A DNA stretch of 64,000 nt. It comes from CAYWMD01 sp964458575. Lineage in GTDB: Bacteria > Verrucomicrobiota > Verrucomicrobiia > Limisphaerales > JADLHS01. Where the stretch lies: assembly GCA_964458575.1 (NCBI GenBank), contig CAYWMD010000021.1, forward strand, positions 1 through 64,000. Reading direction: 5' to 3'. Position numbers and translations under genes: made by a program. The notes below the pieces were generated by a model, which saw nothing but the letters and a program-made list of their open reading frames with translations, was not told the DNA's origin and searched no databases. Shown here one piece after another: positions 9,401-17,526 of this stretch. The number at the start of each line of letters is the position of its first letter. Position 1 is the first letter of the stretch.

Positions 9401-10912
9401 CATGGATCCCACGCCCGCCACCCGCACTTCGTTGCTGTTGCAGCCTATCCGTGCGCCGATCACCCCCAATCCATTTTCCAGATAGGCGCCGTTGGTGATA
9501 ACCAGCCGGTTGCCATCGCTGAAGTTTCCGATCACGAAATCATTCTGGTTGCTCCAGACCGTGCCCGCGCCGGTGAGCAGCACCAGATTGTTGTGCCCCA
9601 GATTCGTGCCCGCGCCCATGAACACGTTGCTGCTTAACACCGTCGCGCCGTTGGTGGCGATCAGTGCGTTGCCGCTGCCGCCGTCACCCACGATCAAAGT
9701 GCCCAGATTGTTCCAGCCGGAGCCAACGCCCGTCAGCACCACCTTGTTGGAGGTCGCATTGTTATCCCTGCCCAGGGAACCTCCATTACTGACCAGCCAC
9801 CCGCCATTGCTGACCACGAGTTGGTTGTCGCGATCCGCCGCGCCGATCTGGAGCGCACTGCTGTTGCTCCACACCGAACCCGCGCCTGTGACCAGCGCCG
9901 TGTTGCCGATCGCACCCAAAGCCGCCCCGACCATCGCGTTGCTGCTCAGGACAATTCCTCCATTGCTCACCACCAACGAGTTTCCCGATGAGCCGGAGCC
10001 AACCAAAAAGGACGAACCCACGAGGCACTTCGTGCCGGGATCGGTGACCGTGATGCTGTTGAGATTCGCTCCACTAAGTGCGCCGAGAGATATGCGACCG
10101 TTCACTCCAAGCGTCGCGCCATTGCTCGCCGTCACCAGCGCGCGGCCGCTGGAAAACGCCATCGTGAGATCGCCACTGTTGGTCCAGACCGTGCCGTTGC
10201 CCGAGAGCAAAACCGAGTTGACGCCACCGGAAGCGATGTCGCCGATGATGGCATTGGTGCAAAACAGTACGGCCCCGTCAAGGAAGTCCAACCGGCTGTC
10301 CGAACCGCCAAAAAGAAAATCCGCCCGAGTATCCCAGCGCGATCCCGCACCCGTGACGCGCACCACATTTCCGAACCCGCCCACGGTTGCCGTCCCGGCG
10401 GAAACCAGGGTCGCGCCATCGCTCACGACCAGTTGATTGCTTGCACTGCCGAAAAGAGAAGAGGAGACGGTGAATGAACCGCTGTTGGTCCAGCGTGATC
10501 CGGCGCCGGTGATCAAAGCCGAATTGTCACTGCTGGTGGAGCGGAAACCGATGTTGCCGTTGACATTTTCCACCACCGCGCCGTTGCTGACCACGAGCCG
10601 GTTCACCGGCCCGTTGCTGCCGACGAAGAGCGAGCCGCCCATCTGCCACCGCGCGGTGGAACTGATGAGCCGGACTTCATTGGATTTGGCCGTGGCGTTG
10701 CGACCGATGGTGCCATTTCCCGAATTGTTGATCTGCGCGTTGTCGGCAAGCGTGAGCAAAGTGAACGAGCCGTTGGTGCCCACGATCACCGGGCCGGTGA
10801 TGTTGTTGGTGACGTTGGCGAGCGTGTTCGTCGCGCCGTCGGCGACGAGTTGGGCGTGGAGCGTATTGACTGCGAGTAGCACAACGGCGGAGAGAATGCG
10901 AAGTGTTTTCAT
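6467..10912 (-). CDS. Giant secreted T5SS/PEP-CTERM-associated repeat protein (paralogue 1)
   Basis: 1481 residues with signal peptide MKTLRILSAVVLLAVNTLHAQ. The body has about a dozen units of the type 'V.VTGAGS.W.N...L.VG..G.GN.LVVSNGG.V.S....IG', the T5SS/PEP-CTERM-associated repeat (TIGR04393 as I recall it). Residues ~1195-1410 form a different domain (SFDSL...W.DNSTL.GWYA...GALYSFG...MAVDDLIV) seen in other secreted proteins. The last ~70 residues are the module ending Q-R-F-Y-R-L-R-W-P. There is no autotransporter beta-barrel and no PEP-CTERM anchor. It lies 19 nt downstream of its paralogue at 10932-13433 and shares that protein's N-terminal ~110 residues closely, so it looks like a tandem duplicate in one operon. 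Likely a repetitive surface or matrix protein. Confidence 0.85.
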   Translation of the reverse strand: MKTLRILSAVVLLAVNTLHAQLVADGATNTLANVTNNITGPVIVGTNGSFTLLTLADNAQINNSGNGTIGRNATAKSNEVRLISSTARWQMGGSLFVGSNGPVNRLVVSNGAVVENVNGNIGFRSTSSDNSALITGAGSRWTNSGSFTVSSSLFGSASNQLVVSDGATLVSAGTATVGGFGNVVRVTGAGSRWDTRADFLFGGSDSRLDFLDGAVLFCTNAIIGDIASGGVNSVLLSGNGTVWTNSGDLTMAFSSGRALVTASNGATLGVNGRISLGALSGANLNSITVTDPGTKCLVGSSFLVGSGSSGNSLVVSNGGIVLSSNAMVGAALGAIGNTALVTGAGSVWSNSSALQIGAADRDNQLVVSNGGWLVSNGGSLGRDNNATSNKVVLTGVGSGWNNLGTLIVGDGGSGNALIATNGATVLSSNVFMGAGTNLGHNNLVLLTGAGTVWSNQNDFVIGNFSDGNRLVITNGAYLENGLGVIGARIGCNSNEVRVAGVGSMWTNWSSVFVGSNGAFNRLIVSDGGQVCSIGGFIGEYIGNFGPTNADNNEAIVTGAGSLWQNTLTGLFVGDSRNTGNRLVVSNGASMFNSHSYIGASSTNNFVLVTGNGSTWSNSSFVAVGQTGRGNKLLITNGASFFATTVELGSGGTANDNLLQVQNGAMRTDPNTFGGKLDVEMGTVLFNSGLMDVGLLRLTNGQGSFQFNGGTLITRGAKINNGLPFVVGQSGSVPAVWDVRADLTNSSPAFFGVTNTFVGGDLIVGSNSPFNQLIITNGALLTNGGVSAYATLGRQTGANSNSVNLAGLSSQWSLSGGVIVGNFGSGNRLVVSNGARMVTGSYSSIGHESLSSDNEAVVTGPGSSWTSGIGDLFVGNLGRNNRLVVSEGGQVACFNGRIGDFFAGTSNNSAIVTGPGSTWSNANQLIVGNSGARNSLVVSNGGTVSAGAAVYIGFAPSATNNRAVVDGGTLRVTNASANGLLEVRRGTNVINAGFVEVDVLRITNTLGRLELNGGTVAAKGSRIHNGVGLRIGNSVSPATFVLAGNGYHYFDTVIVFNNGTLTGNGTVGAPAANAFAVLDGGTLSPGASIGKMIFTNNLTLAGKVFMEISKHGAALTNDQVHALGGLSYGGDLTVTNIGPTPLSSGDKFTLFASPGASAFLSLALPPLAPGLFWTNKLSVDGSIEVFAPPAIPMSSGSYTQSFDSLSMSGGSNPWRDNSTLLGWYAAKTIAPVNITNYISSDGSSTAGALYSFGSTGSPERALGAIGSGGVGTISYGLGFFNDTGVTVSNFNLTFTGEQWRDSSSFNTNTLTFWYRVSSTPITSPEPGIATNWTAVTNLDFASPVVLGGGVPLDGNASSNRQMFSAVILNGLSVPPGQNVFFRWQDLDDTGTDQGMAVDDLIVTFAPLLPKFTSVTLTTNGFPLLFGQGESNLTYRIEAATNLDAPIFWQLIGSNNTDGSGLFQFTDTNAPAAPQRFYRLRWP

Positions 10913-10931
10913 GGCTTGTTCGGTTGCAAGG

Positions 10932-13433
10932 TCACGGTGTGCGCAGGCGGAAGTAACGTTGTGATTCGCCGGGTGCTATGGCGTTGCTGAAGGAAAAACC
11001 GCCGCCCGAATTGAACGGGTTCGTAGCGATGCTCACCCAGTTGCTCAAGGGAGTCACGATATTGGTCGCCGTCAGGATCGCAAAGTTCCCTCCCGTGGTG
11101 CCGTTTGTCCCGGCGATGATCACGTTCGTACCGGATGCGGCAATGCTGATGAACTTCGGCGCGCCCACCACCTCAATCGAGCCGTCAACGAGAAGCTTGT
11201 TGGTCCAATCGAGGCCGGGGTTGAGTGGCGGAAGGTTGAGCGACGCAAATGTGCCGATCAACGCGCCGTTGAAGAGGTCGAACCGGTCGCCAGCGGTCAG
11301 GCTGCTCGACCCGATATTGGTCACGTTGAGCGTGCCGCCGTAAATGATTGTGCTGGCGGTCAGGTAGTCGTTAGTGCGCACGCCGCCGTTCTTTTGGATT
11401 TCAAAATTGGACGCGCCTTGCAAGACAGCGGTGCCAAAGAGATTGAAGCCGCCGATGGACACACCGGGAGCAAGGTTGCCGCCAACCGCGACGACGACGG
11501 TGCCAGTCACCACGCCATTGCCGGTCAACGAGGCGTTGGTGGCGATGAGAAGACTATTTGGAAAAGAGCTTGATCCGCTGCGGAGCTGGAGCGTCGCGTC
11601 GTGTGTGCCGTCACCCACAACGAAAGTGCGCCCGTTATTATTCATTACGGCCCTGGTCTTCAAGATGCCGCCGTTGAATTCGAACTGACTCTTGCTGTCG
11701 GTAACCTGCACGATATCTATGGCCATAAGGCCCGCGTCCAATTGATTTGTACCGTTGAAAATAACGAGCGCCCCGTCTCCAACCACATTCGTGATGGTCA
11801 AAGACCCGCCATCCACATGCACGAGACTGTTCGTCGCCGTCCCATAGCCGAGACGAAGAATGCTAAAGGAGAATTCCCGCACAGTCACGGTGCCACCATT
11901 GGCTACAATCAGTCGGTTGCCGGTGCTGCCGGCGATGTCCAGGCCAAGCCTGCAGTCCCAAACCGACCCGGCACCGGTCACAATCACCGAGTTGTTGCTG
12001 CTGCCAGAAGAAAATGCGCCAATGGTACTCCCCAGCGATATCCCCGTGCTCTGCATTACGCCACCGTTGCTGACAATCAATTGGTTACCCGATCCATTAA
12101 CGCCGACAAAAACAGCACTGTTTGTCCACGCCGACCCAACTCCCGAGACCAGCACGACGTTGGAGGCGGCAATCGCACTGTATCCAAGACTTCCGTAGGA
12201 TGAATTCAAGGCCGCGCCATTTGTGATGAAGAGTTGGTTAAAGGACGAATTCTCTCCCACCTGCAGGTCATGGGTGAGGAAGTGGCTGGCCGGTCCGGCA
12301 CGCACGTCCCAAACTGCCGGCGTGGAACCTGCGCTGCCAACGACAAAAGGCGAAGAGGCGTTGTAAATGGTCGCCCCGCGCGTGACCAGCGTGCCGCCGC
12401 GAAATTCAAACCCGCCCATTGTGTTCGTGAGCAACAACCGGTCGGTTTCAATCAACCCGCTGACCAGTTGGTTCGTGCCGCGTCGGACATCGAGGACGCC
12501 GGTGACTGCGGCATTGGTCACGCGCAACGTCCCGCCGTCCACGATAACGCGGTTGTTCGTCGAGGTGGCGGTGGCTCCGACATAGATATTGTCGTTCGCG
12601 GAAACCAGACCGCCGTTGCTCACCACCAATGAGTTGCCTGCTCCGTTCACGCCCACGGCCAGATCCGTCAAGTTGCTCCACGTCGAACCGGGACCGGTCA
12701 CGACGGCCAGATTGTTGGCGCTGAAAGCGCCCAGGTTTCCTCCCGCGGAAATCACCCGCCCACCGTTACTGATCGCCAGAAGGTTTCCGTTCCCCGACTG
12801 GCCGACCTGCACAGCGGAACGATTGCTCCAGGTTGAGCCGCCACCCGTCACCAACACCGAGTTGTTGCTACTTGAGGGGGCGAAGCCGATAAAGCCAGCA
12901 CCGTTGCCCACCAATGCGCCATTGCTAATGACGAGCCGATTCCCACTGCTGCCAAATTCACCCAGGTAGAGATGACTACGGTTGGTCCAGAATGATCCCG
13001 CTCCGGTCACCATCACCTCGTTGTTGCTGGCGGCAGCACCAATGCCGATGAAGCTGTCGTTGTTCTTCAAGAACGCGCCATTGCTTACGACCAGGCGATT
13101 GAACGAGCCGTTGCTGCCGACAAACAAACTCGCGCCCATCTGCCAGCGGGCACTCGCACTGAGAAGATGAACCGCGTTGGATTTAGCCGTGGCACTGCGC
13201 CCGATCACGCCATTGGCAGAGTTTGTCAGCAACGCGTTATTCGCAAGCGTGAGCAGCGTGAACGAGCCGTTCGTGCCCACGGTCACGGTGCCGGTGATAG
13301 TGTTGGTGACGTTGGCGAGCGTATTGGTGGCGCCGTCGTTGACGATTTGGGCGTAGAGCGGTGTGGCAGCAAGTGTGGCTGCGAAGGCCAAAGCCATGAA
13401 GCGGCTTGAAAACGCTGGTAGGCAGGTTTTCAT
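10932..13433 (-). CDS. Secreted T5SS/PEP-CTERM-associated repeat protein (paralogue 2)
   Basis: 833 residues with a signal peptide ending AATPLYAQ. The N-terminal segment (DGATNTLANVTN, VGTNGSFTLLTL, SARWQMG) is nearly the same as in the neighbours at 6467 and 25089. About five clear 'TGAGS.WTN...VG..GN.LVVSNG' repeats follow, then a 'GN..PG.SIG...F' segment typical of the end of autotransporter-associated repeat regions, then the C-terminal module ending Q-R-Y-F-R-L-R-T-P. It is the first gene of a two-gene unit with 6467-10912. No beta-barrel translocator domain is present. Function unknown; surface-exposed structural protein inferred. Confidence 0.85.
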   Translation of the reverse strand: MKTCLPAFSSRFMALAFAATLAATPLYAQIVNDGATNTLANVTNTITGTVTVGTNGSFTLLTLANNALLTNSANGVIGRSATAKSNAVHLLSASARWQMGASLFVGSNGSFNRLVVSNGAFLKNNDSFIGIGAAASNNEVMVTGAGSFWTNRSHLYLGEFGSSGNRLVISNGALVGNGAGFIGFAPSSSNNSVLVTGGGSTWSNRSAVQVGQSGNGNLLAISNGGRVISAGGNLGAFSANNLAVVTGPGSTWSNLTDLAVGVNGAGNSLVVSNGGLVSANDNIYVGATATSTNNRVIVDGGTLRVTNAAVTGVLDVRRGTNQLVSGLIETDRLLLTNTMGGFEFRGGTLVTRGATIYNASSPFVVGSAGSTPAVWDVRAGPASHFLTHDLQVGENSSFNQLFITNGAALNSSYGSLGYSAIAASNVVLVSGVGSAWTNSAVFVGVNGSGNQLIVSNGGVMQSTGISLGSTIGAFSSGSSNNSVIVTGAGSVWDCRLGLDIAGSTGNRLIVANGGTVTVREFSFSILRLGYGTATNSLVHVDGGSLTITNVVGDGALVIFNGTNQLDAGLMAIDIVQVTDSKSQFEFNGGILKTRAVMNNNGRTFVVGDGTHDATLQLRSGSSSFPNSLLIATNASLTGNGVVTGTVVVAVGGNLAPGVSIGGFNLFGTAVLQGASNFEIQKNGGVRTNDYLTASTIIYGGTLNVTNIGSSSLTAGDRFDLFNGALIGTFASLNLPPLNPGLDWTNKLLVDGSIEVVGAPKFISIAASGTNVIIAGTNGTTGGNFAILTATNIVTPLSNWVSIATNPFNSGGGFSFSNAIAPGESQRYFRLRTP

Positions 13434-13475
13434 CTGAGTTGTGACTAATTCATATCACAAAGCATCCTAACTGGA
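13434..13475 (-). promoter_or_regulatory. Conserved leader/promoter shared with the paralogue at 25089-29318
   Basis: Read on the minus strand, the 40 nt before the ATG contain GATG-x-TTTGTG-[AG]-TATGA, then CAC-[AC]-ACTCA directly before ATG. The same string precedes the gene starting at 29318. TATGA could be a -10 element with a TGTG extension, but no transcription data exist here. Confidence 0.5.
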
Positions 13476-13495
13476 AAGCGGTTGTTTCCCGCAAG

Positions 13496-13810
13496 TTTCC
13501 TGCGGGCACGGTGAGTGGTGCGCCGAAGATTCGCGCCATGCAACTCATCGCCGAACCTGCCCCGTGAGATCGCGCTCTATCCGGTCTTCCTGCGTCGGCC
13601 ACAGTTTATCTCACGGGGCGAGAAGGCACGACCCGCGGGCCGTATGTCGGTTGCGTGGGCTACTTCAGCTTCAACGGCAATCTGGACACGTGCATCCACA
13701 CCGCGCTGCGCTTTTCCCCACAACCCTCACCCAGCCTGCGGCCACTCTTGCCCGCTCCTGCGGGCGAGGGACCGTGGCCCTGGCGGAGACGTTTGAGAAA
13801 ACCGTCGGCG
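13496..13810 (+). pseudogene. trpE: trpE fragment (C-terminal region), interrupted and decayed
   Basis: 13496-13558 encodes FPAGTVSGAPKIRAMQLIAE, the TrpE signature around the chorismate site. 13637-13717 encodes RGPYVGCVGYFSFNG and NLDTCI, the next conserved TrpE block. Between them lies about 60 nt with an 11-bp perfect inverted repeat (CCCCGTGAGAT 13560-13570, ATCTCACGGGG 13608-13618) and a stop. After the second block comes a CCCTCACCC-type palindrome (stem 13747-13755 with 13760-13768), then T-V-A-L-A-E-T-F-E-K, the trpE-tail ending. There is no start and the frame is broken, so this is not a functional gene. It is the longest trpE-derived piece in the window. Confidence 0.75.
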
Positions 13811-14028
13811 TGGCGAAACCCGACCCGCTCTTACGCATACGGAACGGCCCCTCCGCATGCCAAACGCAGCGCATTGCGCCACCGCGTTTGATTTCAGCCC
13901 GCCAGCCTGTAATACCAATTGCAATTCCAGGAATCCGGCCCAGAATCCGGCCAGAATCAAACCGCGCTATGAATTCCACTTGCCGAGCAACCTTGCCGCA
14001 TCCGGGCGAACCTTTCATCGTTCAACCG

Positions 14029-15330
14029 ATGCGATGGCTGGCCGTGGTGTTGGGTGCGCTCGGTTTCCTGTCGGTCGCGCCGGCGGTTGCGGGCGCAGCC
14101 GATGCCGAGTTCACGTCCCGTGTGAAGCGTGTGCTGGCGGAGACGCCGCTGATTGATGGGCACAATGATCTGCCGGAGCAGATTCGCACCCGGTGGAATG
14201 ACCGCCTGACGGCCGTTGATCTGCGTTCAGATACCTCGGGAATTCTATCCCCCGACGACGGAACGCCCTTGATGACGGACATCCCGCGATTGCGGGCCGG
14301 GTTGGTGGGTGGACAATTCTGGTCGGTCTTTGTGCCGAGCGAACTTAAAGGGGCCGAGGCCGTTCAAGCCACGCTCGAACAGATTGACCTCGTCAAACGC
14401 ATGGCGGAAAAGCATCCCGCCGATTTTGAAATGGCATACACGGCGGCGGACGTGCGGCGGATTCATCGTGAGCACAAAATCGCCTGTCTGATCGGCATCG
14501 AGGGCGGTCACCAGTTCAACAACTCCCTGGCCGCCTTGCGTCAGATGTACGACCTGGGCGCGCGTTACGTGACGCTCACGCACTCACGGAACACCGCCTG
14601 GGCCGACTCGGCCACTGACACACCCGTGCATCACGGATTGACCGAATTCGGCCAGGAAGTCATTCGGGAGATGAACCGGTTGGGAATGTTGGTTGATCTG
14701 AGTCACGTTTCCCCTGAAACCATGACGGCGGTCCTGGCGATCAGCAAAGCCCCGGTGATCTTTTCGCATTCCTCGGCCCGGGCGATTGTGGATCACCCGC
14801 GCAATGTGCCCGATGACGTTCTGCGTCTGGTGGCGAAGAACGGTGGTGTGGTGATGGTGAATTTCTACCCGGGTTACATCTCGGACGTGCGGAATCGCTG
14901 GGAGGCTGACCGCGCCGCAGAGAAGGCCCGCTTCAACGCGCCGCCGTTTGAAGGACTCTATATCGGCCAGCCCGAGCGCGCCAAGGCGGCGTTGGCCCAA
15001 TGGGAAAAGGAACACCCCAAACCGGTCGCCACCCTGTCGCAGGTTGCCGATCACATTGAGCACGTTCGCAAGGTCGCCGGCGTTGATCATGTTGGCATCG
15101 GATCGGACTACGACGGTGTCGGCGAGATGCCGCAGGGTCTGGAAGGGGTGGATCGTTATCCGGCTTTGCTGGCCGAACTCATGCGGCGCGGGTGGACCGA
15201 TGCCGACGTGGCGAAGGTCGCCGGCGGCAACATTTTGCGCGCACTCGCAACAACTGAACAGGTGGCCGCCAAATTGCGCGCCACCCAAACGCCGTCCGAA
15301 GCCGTGCTCGGAAACGAACCGCATCGTTGA
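14029..15330 (+). CDS. Membrane dipeptidase (renal dipeptidase family, M19), exported
   Basis: Starting at MRWLAVVLGALGFL gives a signal peptide ending AGA and 433 residues; an alternative ATG at 13969 adds 20 residues. Metal and active-site residues of the M19 family are all present: D-G-H-N-D (His45, Asp47), I-E-G-G-H (Glu158), D-L-S-H (His226), S-H-S-S (His247) and G-S-D-Y-D-G (Asp360). The family is a binuclear zinc dipeptidase cleaving dipeptides, in bacteria often with D-residues. It probably acts in the periplasm on peptides from turnover or uptake. The frame is open upstream through the decayed trpE fragment, which is chance and not part of the protein. It is followed by a methyltransferase gene on the same strand. 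Confidence 0.92.
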   Translation: MRWLAVVLGALGFLSVAPAVAGAADAEFTSRVKRVLAETPLIDGHNDLPEQIRTRWNDRLTAVDLRSDTSGILSPDDGTPLMTDIPRLRAGLVGGQFWSVFVPSELKGAEAVQATLEQIDLVKRMAEKHPADFEMAYTAADVRRIHREHKIACLIGIEGGHQFNNSLAALRQMYDLGARYVTLTHSRNTAWADSATDTPVHHGLTEFGQEVIREMNRLGMLVDLSHVSPETMTAVLAISKAPVIFSHSSARAIVDHPRNVPDDVLRLVAKNGGVVMVNFYPGYISDVRNRWEADRAAEKARFNAPPFEGLYIGQPERAKAALAQWEKEHPKPVATLSQVADHIEHVRKVAGVDHVGIGSDYDGVGEMPQGLEGVDRYPALLAELMRRGWTDADVAKVAGGNILRALATTEQVAAKLRATQTPSEAVLGNEPHR

Positions 15331-15414
15331 GGCGCGGTGGAGGGATACGCGCCCAAGCTTCAAGGCAGATCACGCTTGGCAAGCGTTGACCCCCTTTGCA
15401 AGCTGCCGATGCGT

Positions 15415-16164
15415 ATGAAGAGCAAGTCCGAGAATTTCCTAACCGTCTTTGTTGTGCTAACGCTGACGGTGTGCGGTCTTGTGGGAGGTGGCTGCAAGAG
15501 TGCTGCCGTTTCCGAGCAGGCCAGTGCAGCGACCGCCGAGACGAGCGTCAAGCCCGGTGTCAACGCGGAGTATCTGAAGTCCGACCTGGACGTGACCAAA
15601 TGGGTCGAGCGCTTCGAGCGCGAGGGCCGCGAGATTTATGATCATCGGGCAGCCATCGTCGCCGCGGCGCGCCTCAAGCCAGGCATAGTGGTGGCGGACA
15701 TCGGCGCCGGCACCGGGTTGTTCACGCCGTATTTTTCGCGCGCAGTCGGGCCCCAGGGCAAGGTGATTGCGGTGGACATCGTGCCCGCGTTTCTCGAACG
15801 CATCAAGCGGCGCGCGGCGGCGGAAGGCCTCGCCAACGTGCAAACGGTGCTTTGCACCGAGCATTCGGTGGCGTTGCCGCCGAACTCGATTGACTTCGCC
15901 TTCATTTGCGACGTTTACCACCACTTCGAATATCCCCAGAGTTCGATGGCCTCATTGCACCGGGCGTTGCGGCCGGGCGGGGAGGTGTTGCTGGTGGAGT
16001 TCAAGCGCATTCCGGGAACGAGTTCCGACTGGGTGCTCAAGCACGTGCGCGCCGGCCAGGAGGTGTTCACGGACGAAATCAACGCGGCCGGTTTTCAACC
16101 GGTGGAACAACTCGATTGGTTGAAGGACAACTACGTGCTGCGCTTCCGCAAGCTCGGGAATTAG
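15415..16164 (+). CDS. Class I SAM-dependent methyltransferase with lipoprotein-like signal
   Basis: The start at MKSKSENFLTVFVV (another ATG is at 15409) gives 249 residues. A hydrophobic segment ends L-V-G-G-G-C-K-S, so Cys27 could be lipidated, although the -3 Gly is not canonical. Motif I is V-V-A-D-I-G-A-G-T-G (Asp95-Gly99), followed by I-A-V-D-I for the SAM ribose and F-I-C-D-V-Y-H-H as post-motif. The layout is that of small-molecule methyltransferases of the COG4798 kind, which in several phyla also carry export signals. The substrate is unknown. SAM is not expected outside the cytoplasm, so the export signal is odd. It sits 84 nt after the dipeptidase and 9 nt before an amino-acid permease. 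Confidence 0.8.
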   Translation: MKSKSENFLTVFVVLTLTVCGLVGGGCKSAAVSEQASAATAETSVKPGVNAEYLKSDLDVTKWVERFEREGREIYDHRAAIVAAARLKPGIVVADIGAGTGLFTPYFSRAVGPQGKVIAVDIVPAFLERIKRRAAAEGLANVQTVLCTEHSVALPPNSIDFAFICDVYHHFEYPQSSMASLHRALRPGGEVLLVEFKRIPGTSSDWVLKHVRAGQEVFTDEINAAGFQPVEQLDWLKDNYVLRFRKLGN

Positions 16165-16173
16165 TTCGGGGTC

Positions 16174-17445
16174 GTGAACGCAAGCCGCCAGCTCGGTTTG
16201 CCCAGCGCGGTGGCGCTGGTGGTGGCGAGCATGATCGGGACCGGCGTCTTCACCACCAGCGGTTTCCTGCTGGCGGATTTGGGATCGCAGTGGCTCGTGC
16301 TCGCGGCGTGGTTCGTGGGCGGAATCCTGGCCGCGCTGGGAGCGCTCAGCTACGGCGCGCTGGCCCGGCGCATTCCTGAGTCTGGCGGCGAATACACCTT
16401 TCTCTCGCAGACCCTGCATCCGGCGGGGGGATTTCTCGCGGGCTGGGTTTCGTTGCTGGCAGGTTTCTCCGCGCCGCTCGCCGCGGCGGCCTTTGGTTTC
16501 GGCGAATACACCCGTCCGTGGCTCGGCGGACTTTCCCCGCGCGTCAGTGGAACAGCGCTGGTCCTCATTTTTGCAGTGCTGCACGCCGCGCATGTCCGCC
16601 ACGGCGCGTTGGCGCAGAACTGGACCGTGCTGGTGAAGGTGCTGTTCATCGGAATATTTATTGGTTACGGCTTCACGCATTTGCCGCCGTTAGCGACGAC
16701 TCCGGGCGCGGCCGCGGGCTGGCCGGCCTTTACGGTTTCGCTGGTGTGGGTGTCGTTCTCCTATTCGGGTTGGAATGCCGCGGTCTATGTCGGTGGCGAA
16801 GTGCGCAACCCGCAGCACAATCTCCCGCAGGCGTTGTTATGGGGAACGGGCATCGTAACGGCGTTGTATCTGGGATTGAACGCGGTGTTTGTGTTATCCG
16901 CGCCTGCCGAGTCGCTGGCCGGCAAACTGGACGTCGGCCGCGTGGCGGCCGAAGCCATAGGCGGCCCGGGCTGGGGCTTGGCCGTCTCCGCCTTGGTCGC
17001 GCTTGCCTTGGTGACGTCGGTTTCCTCGCTGACGATGGCCGGACCGCGCGTCTATGCGCGCATGGCGGCGGAAGGCAATCTGCCGTGCTGGCTGGCTGCC
17101 GGATCGGGCCCGCCGCGTGCGGCCATTGGCTTTCAAACGTTGATCGCGCTCGCCCTGCTGTGGAGCGCGGCTTACGAACAACTGTTGACATTTATCGGAT
17201 TCACCCTCGGGATCAGCGCGGCAGCCACCGTCACTGGATTGATGGTGCTTCGGCGACGCGAGGGTGGCCGGTTGGCTGTACCCGGCTGGCCCTGGGTGCC
17301 GGGCTTGTTCGTCTTGAGCACGCTGGCAATCACGGGCTTCACAATTGCCCGGAAACCGTGGGAAAGTCTGGCGGGGCTTGCCACCCTGGCCGTTGGCTGG
17401 GTGGCGTGGTGGTGGGCGAACCGGAGGCGGGATAGTAGGAAATAA
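16174..17445 (+). CDS. APC-superfamily amino acid permease
   Basis: A GTG start (MNASRQLGLPSAVALVVAS) 9 nt after the methyltransferase stop gives 423 residues, within the usual 420-480 for this family. The first segment has the signature M-I-G-T-G-V-F-T-T-S-G, the unwound TM1 G-[ST]-G-[IV]-F motif of amino acid/polyamine antiporters. About twelve hydrophobic segments follow, with a conserved P-E-S-G-G-E-Y and W-V-S-F-S-Y-S-G-W-N-A region (TM6). The substrate cannot be set. Being next to a dipeptidase, it may take up released amino acids (inference). It converges with the minus-strand gene ending at 17527. Confidence 0.9.
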   Translation: MNASRQLGLPSAVALVVASMIGTGVFTTSGFLLADLGSQWLVLAAWFVGGILAALGALSYGALARRIPESGGEYTFLSQTLHPAGGFLAGWVSLLAGFSAPLAAAAFGFGEYTRPWLGGLSPRVSGTALVLIFAVLHAAHVRHGALAQNWTVLVKVLFIGIFIGYGFTHLPPLATTPGAAAGWPAFTVSLVWVSFSYSGWNAAVYVGGEVRNPQHNLPQALLWGTGIVTALYLGLNAVFVLSAPAESLAGKLDVGRVAAEAIGGPGWGLAVSALVALALVTSVSSLTMAGPRVYARMAAEGNLPCWLAAGSGPPRAAIGFQTLIALALLWSAAYEQLLTFIGFTLGISAAATVTGLMVLRRREGGRLAVPGWPWVPGLFVLSTLAITGFTIARKPWESLAGLATLAVGWVAWWWANRRRDSRK

Positions 17446-17526
17446 TAACCAGGAGCAAAGCCACGCTTTAACACCGAAAGTCCAGCGCAACTCCTCGCGC
17501 GAACCTAATGAACCACCGGCCGTGTC

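Noticed and set aside
13564..14028. Long N-terminal extension of the dipeptidase including trpE-tail residues
   Set aside because: The signal peptide begins at 14029, and the upstream frame only happens to stay open through the decayed trpE fragment.
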